A stretch of 64,000 nt of DNA from Asterias rubens (Eukaryota; Echinodermata; Asteroidea; Forcipulatida; Asteriidae), in contig NW_022985710.1 in assembly GCF_902459465.1 (NCBI RefSeq), positions 62,001 through 126,000 of the forward strand, in the 5' to 3' direction. Each line of letters starts with the position of its first letter. Position 1 is the stretch's first letter. Positions 61,201 through 64,000 of the stretch are shown here, one piece after another. A program made the position numbers and the translations under genes. Below the pieces are notes generated by a model. It did no database searches, was not told where the DNA came from, and saw nothing but the letters and a program-made list of their open reading frames with translations.

Positions 61201-63474
61201 CTTCAGAATTGTAACCGAAATCCCAGGAGAAATCGTAGCTGGATTGGTCGTAAGCACCAGTCGGCTCTACAAAGAGAATAGGCAGTGGACGCTATTGGTA
61301 ATTACTCAAAATAATTATTATCATAACACCTTTCTTGAATACGAGTAATGGGGAGAGGTTGATGTATAAAACATTGTGAGAAACAGCTCCCTCTGAAGTG
61401 ACGATCTTAATTTGTTTTTCACTGGAAGATCTTGATTGGATCCTATTTTGTTTGCAAAAATCGCTTCAGATGTGTTTGTTGACGTGCAGTAGGCCTAAGA
61501 GGAAATGCTATTCAGGCAATTATTACAGAATAGTTTTTTGAGAATATTTTAAAAATCGATCACAATTTTTTACATGAGATCGATTAGAAAAAAAAACCCA
61601 AAGAAATTGGTTTAATTTAATTCTAAAACTACAGCACCTCATTAGGTAATATTTTATTCGAAAGTTTCTACCATCATTATCTTCAAAATTTCTGATTTAA
61701 TGTTAATCTGTGGACAGTGTGTTTTGTGTCTTAAAAAATAGCCCAGAAGCTGTAATTTGAAATAGTTCTCTCCCATTAAATGGAAGGCCCAAAACAGATC
61801 GGCAACAAGAATAAAAAACACTATAATGGTAAAAAAAAAAAATAATAATAATAATAATCAAATAAAATTAATTCTTTACGACTCGAATTTGGGCCAAACC
61901 ATTCAATAAGTTCGAAATCATTTTTTATTTTTATTGTTCGTTTTCGACTGACTAACAAGTTAACCAACTTTTCTTTTCCATATATTAATAAAAATAATCT
62001 TATTCTTTGTCAGAGTTTTGGGAACATACCATTGTACCAGCTGCAGCTCGAGTACAACTAAATTGAAGGCATATTAAAAAAAAGAAGTAAATAAATAAAG
62101 ACGAGAGAGTAGTTTTTGGGATGAATTTACCGTAGGTACACCCGGCTTCATCTTCACCATGTGGACAATCAGTCCAGCCGTCGCATTGCCAGTAAGATGG
62201 GATACAGTGTCCAGAATCGCATGTGTATTCACTCCAAGCCTCACAGGTACCTATTATAGGAATTAATCAAACATACACTGTTATAAGTCAAAGCAGTACT
62301 GATTTGGGGAAATACTACACTGCAAAAACTGGGGTGTTATATTGATTCTTCCTGGCATCTACATGTGACAACACCAACATGGTGTTATTTTTCCCCCGCT
62401 AGGTAAAATTAACACCATGTTGGTGTTGTCACCTTTATAGATACCACGAGAATCAATTTAACATCCCAGTTTTTACGGTGTACAAGGGAGGTCACGTTAG
62501 CCATGCAAGTTACGCGAGCAAAATGCCTAAGCGTGAACGTCAGAAAATTGTGTTGTATATTAGTATCTCAATTTTTGATCATAACGTGAACTTAACATTG
62601 TTCACGTCAGATACGTACGTGCAGACGTCATAAAGTGAGCAAGCAATAAGCCTAAAGTAATGACGTCACCTAAAACGCTTGTTTTTCTGACGTCTAAGTT
62701 TGACATTATTTGCTCGCGTAGTATGACATGCATTTAAACCTCCCTACCTACATGAATTCCCCAAAACGCAAGATGTACAATAATTATCCATTAGTGGGCG
62801 AAAAAGCTACGTGAAACCTTCGTCGAGATGGTCACCAATAAGCACTTCCAGTACTTGGTGTTCATTACAAATCTTTGTTAATCACTTTTGTTCGAAATTA
62901 AGTGAGCTAACCATTATTCACAACAACGGTTTCAAACGATTTCATACAATCAAATCGGCTGATACATGGCAACGTGTCTTTTTTTAGTTTTCAGTCATTT
63001 CTCTCGTTTATAGGCAAAGTTATTGTTCTTGTTTAAGCACATTGCCATTTTGACGCACGCCGTTAATGGTAGAAGCGTTTCTAGTCTTTCCAAAACCGTG
63101 AGGCTGGGTCAAGATTTTGTTTTATTGATTTAAGAAAAATCCAGAAGTTTACAAACATCAATGTTAGATTTAAATGGTACACAAATACGTTTAAACGAGA
63201 TTAAAGGCAGTGGACACTATTGGTAATTACTCAAAATAATTGAGTATACACCAACTGTGAAGGCTAGCCTTTGGAAATTACCAATAGTGTACACTACTTT
63301 TAAATAACTTTCCCGTCAAAAACGACTTCGCTTATTAGGTACCTGTTGATTCGTTGATGGAACATCCAAATTCGTCGTCCCCATCTAGACAGTCATCCAT
63401 CCCGTCGCATTGCCAGTTACCCGAGATACATTGTCCAGAAATGCACAGGAATTCATTCACACCAGTACAGTTCA
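58206..63474 (-). CDS. LDL-receptor class A repeat protein, last five exons; 5' end outside window
   Basis: Exons in transcript order: 63474-63343, 62250-62131, 61266-61087, 60140-60006, 58402-58206 (stop TGA at 58208-58206). Every junction is phase 1, the usual arrangement for shuffled LDLa exons. Exons 1-3 each encode one LDLa repeat with six cysteines and the acidic calcium-binding signature, for example [32 protein letters not shown] and [16 protein letters not shown]. The fourth exon keeps the C-terminal half ([17 protein letters not shown]) but only four cysteines. The last exon encodes 64 Lys-rich residues that begin [13 protein letters not shown] and are predicted largely helical by eye. 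LDLa repeats bind calcium and act outside the cell or in the secretory path; the signal peptide, if any, is off the window to the right. I do not recognise the orthologue. Introns contain TTAA-bounded elements very close to the exons. Confidence 0.85.
58492..58881 (+). mobile_element. Family A element in the last LDLa-gene intron
   Basis: ATAAAGGCAGTGGACACTCT to GTGTCCATTGCCTTTAA. Confidence 0.82.
58944..59284 (-). mobile_element. Family A element, old and degenerate
   Basis: TTAAAGACACTGGTTACATT, GGGAGCCGTTTCTCATAGTG and ATTACCAAAAGCG tail. Confidence 0.6.
59554..59610 (-). repeat. tRNA-like SINE head, inverse of the 9.5-kb piece
   Basis: AGAGCGGGATTTGAACCAAC, then ATTAACGTGCCGG; the complement shows a GGTTCAAATCCCGC B-box like that at 9570. 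Confidence 0.5.
59713..59864. repeat. 152-bp foldback
   Basis: TTTAGCTTCCCTGGGTCGAC is mirrored by GTCGACCCAGGGGAGCTAAA; inner arms share GGTGTGTGGC and TTTCCAGGA. Confidence 0.8.
59905..59985 (+). repeat. LINE/SINE 3' tail with (TTA)n
   Basis: AAGCGCCATGAGTACCTTGT, GTGCGCTATATCAAC and ATTATTATT. Confidence 0.5.
60701..61065 (+). mobile_element. Family A element 21 bp from an LDLa exon
   Basis: TTAGTGGCAGTGGGCACTGT to GTGTCCAGTGTCTTTAA; its end lies just beyond the donor of the 61087-61266 exon. Confidence 0.8.
61278..61408 (+). mobile_element. Family A left half at an LDLa exon acceptor
   Basis: ATAGGCAGTGGACGCTATTG to CCTCTGAAGTGACG, starting 12 bp before the exon boundary at 61266. Confidence 0.8.
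61620..61730. mobile_element. Family E fragment
   Basis: AAAACTACAGCACCTCATTA and AATGTTAATCTGTGGACA match one arm of the 10998 element. Confidence 0.6.
62318..62482. mobile_element. Family H foldback
   Basis: CACTGCAAAAACTGGGGTGT is mirrored by CATCCCAGTTTTTACGGTGT; inner arms share ACACCAACATGGTGTT. About 165 bp. Confidence 0.75.
62483..63200. other. Intron stretch with nothing recognised
   Basis: Contains repeated TGACGTC/GACGTCA words at 62620-62695 but no repeat family or exon I can support. Confidence 0.4.
63201..63303 (+). mobile_element. Miniature 103-bp derivative of family A
   Basis: TTAAAGGCAGTGGACACTAT and the inverse tail GAAATTACCAATAGTGTACA are kept, but about 280 bp of the middle is missing. 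Confidence 0.82.
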
Positions 63475-64000
63475 CTAGATTTGGAGCAAAGTGGTAATGG
63501 CAAATAGGTAAAGGCGAAGATATCTATAAAATCAATGTAATTTTTCGTGTTTATGTAATGTACGTATGTCAATCAGGCATCTCACCACAAGCTTAGGCTG
63601 CTAGATGATGCCTCAATACTTGATTAGTGAAGTGGCCGTTCTGCCTGGAAGAGCTTTAATTATTGGATCCCTTTTATTATGAATAAAAATTATTATTATG
63701 GCTATGTGATATTTTCATGAAGTTTGGAAAAAATGTGAGTTTGAATTGATTTGAAATTACACAATTCAAAATCACAAAAAATGTCCTCTGAAATAATATA
63801 AGCATCATGTCGACATTTTTGCCACACCCATTATCACTTGGTCTCAGTGCCAATTCGAGATCTTTGCACCGTTTCAGACCCGGGGTTGGACCGAACCCTG
63901 TTTTTTTTATATGAGCTAAAATAATGGTACTAAAAATCAGCCCAGTCTTTTCGGTCGGCCCCAGCGGCCAGTCTATCCAGGATAGCTGGGATGGGCTACT
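63475..64000. other. Intron sequence upstream of the first visible LDLa exon; nothing recognised
   Basis: No further LDLa exon could be found before the window edge. Confidence 0.45.

Overview
This is nuclear DNA from an animal. It is AT-rich, with small exons, long introns and dense short repeats. The two complete metabolic genes are close to their vertebrate counterparts in length and residue numbering, and the repeat landscape (short TTAA-bounded elements of 100-400 bp, foldbacks, minisatellites) looks to me like an echinoderm, most likely a sea star. That taxon is an impression from memory; nothing here proves it. I see no bacterial operon, CRISPR array, rRNA gene or intact tRNA gene.

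Layout. (1) 1-5398: repeats only, including a 465-bp element with long inverted ends and the 3' end of a LINE. (2) 5399-19709, plus strand: a complete 13-exon OSGEP/Kae1 gene (335 residues), the catalytic subunit of the KEOPS complex that makes t6A on tRNA. (3) 19710-23728: shared 3' region holding a 2.2-kb, 57-bp-unit minisatellite and opposed poly(A) signals about 20-50 bp apart. (4) 23729-42714, minus strand: a complete 13-coding-exon AGXT2 gene (512 residues), the mitochondrial PLP aminotransferase. It is tail to tail with OSGEP. (5) 42715-48671: AGXT2 upstream region with repeats and copy 1 of a 1749-bp duplication. (6) 48672-55321, minus strand: a two-exon forkhead transcription factor. 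Its 5.3-kb intron holds copy 2 of that duplication inside at least three other nested elements. (7) 58206 to beyond 63474, minus strand: the last five exons of a gene with LDL-receptor class A repeats, all joined in phase 1; its 5' end lies off the window.

The four genes do not form one pathway. Exon calls rest on reading-frame continuity across consensus splice sites. For OSGEP and AGXT2 the summed coding lengths are exact multiples of three and reproduce the family lengths.

The rest of the sequence is largely small non-autonomous DNA transposons. The commonest (family A, about 25 copies) is bounded by TTAA, and one nested insertion shows the TTAA duplication directly. The most unusual observations are the nested insertions in the forkhead intron, the nearly identical 1749-bp duplication with the same four bases at both junctions, a transposon end amplified into an 18-copy minisatellite, a GC-AG intron in OSGEP, and an LDLa repeat that has lost one matched cysteine pair. 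I found no convincing new gene system.
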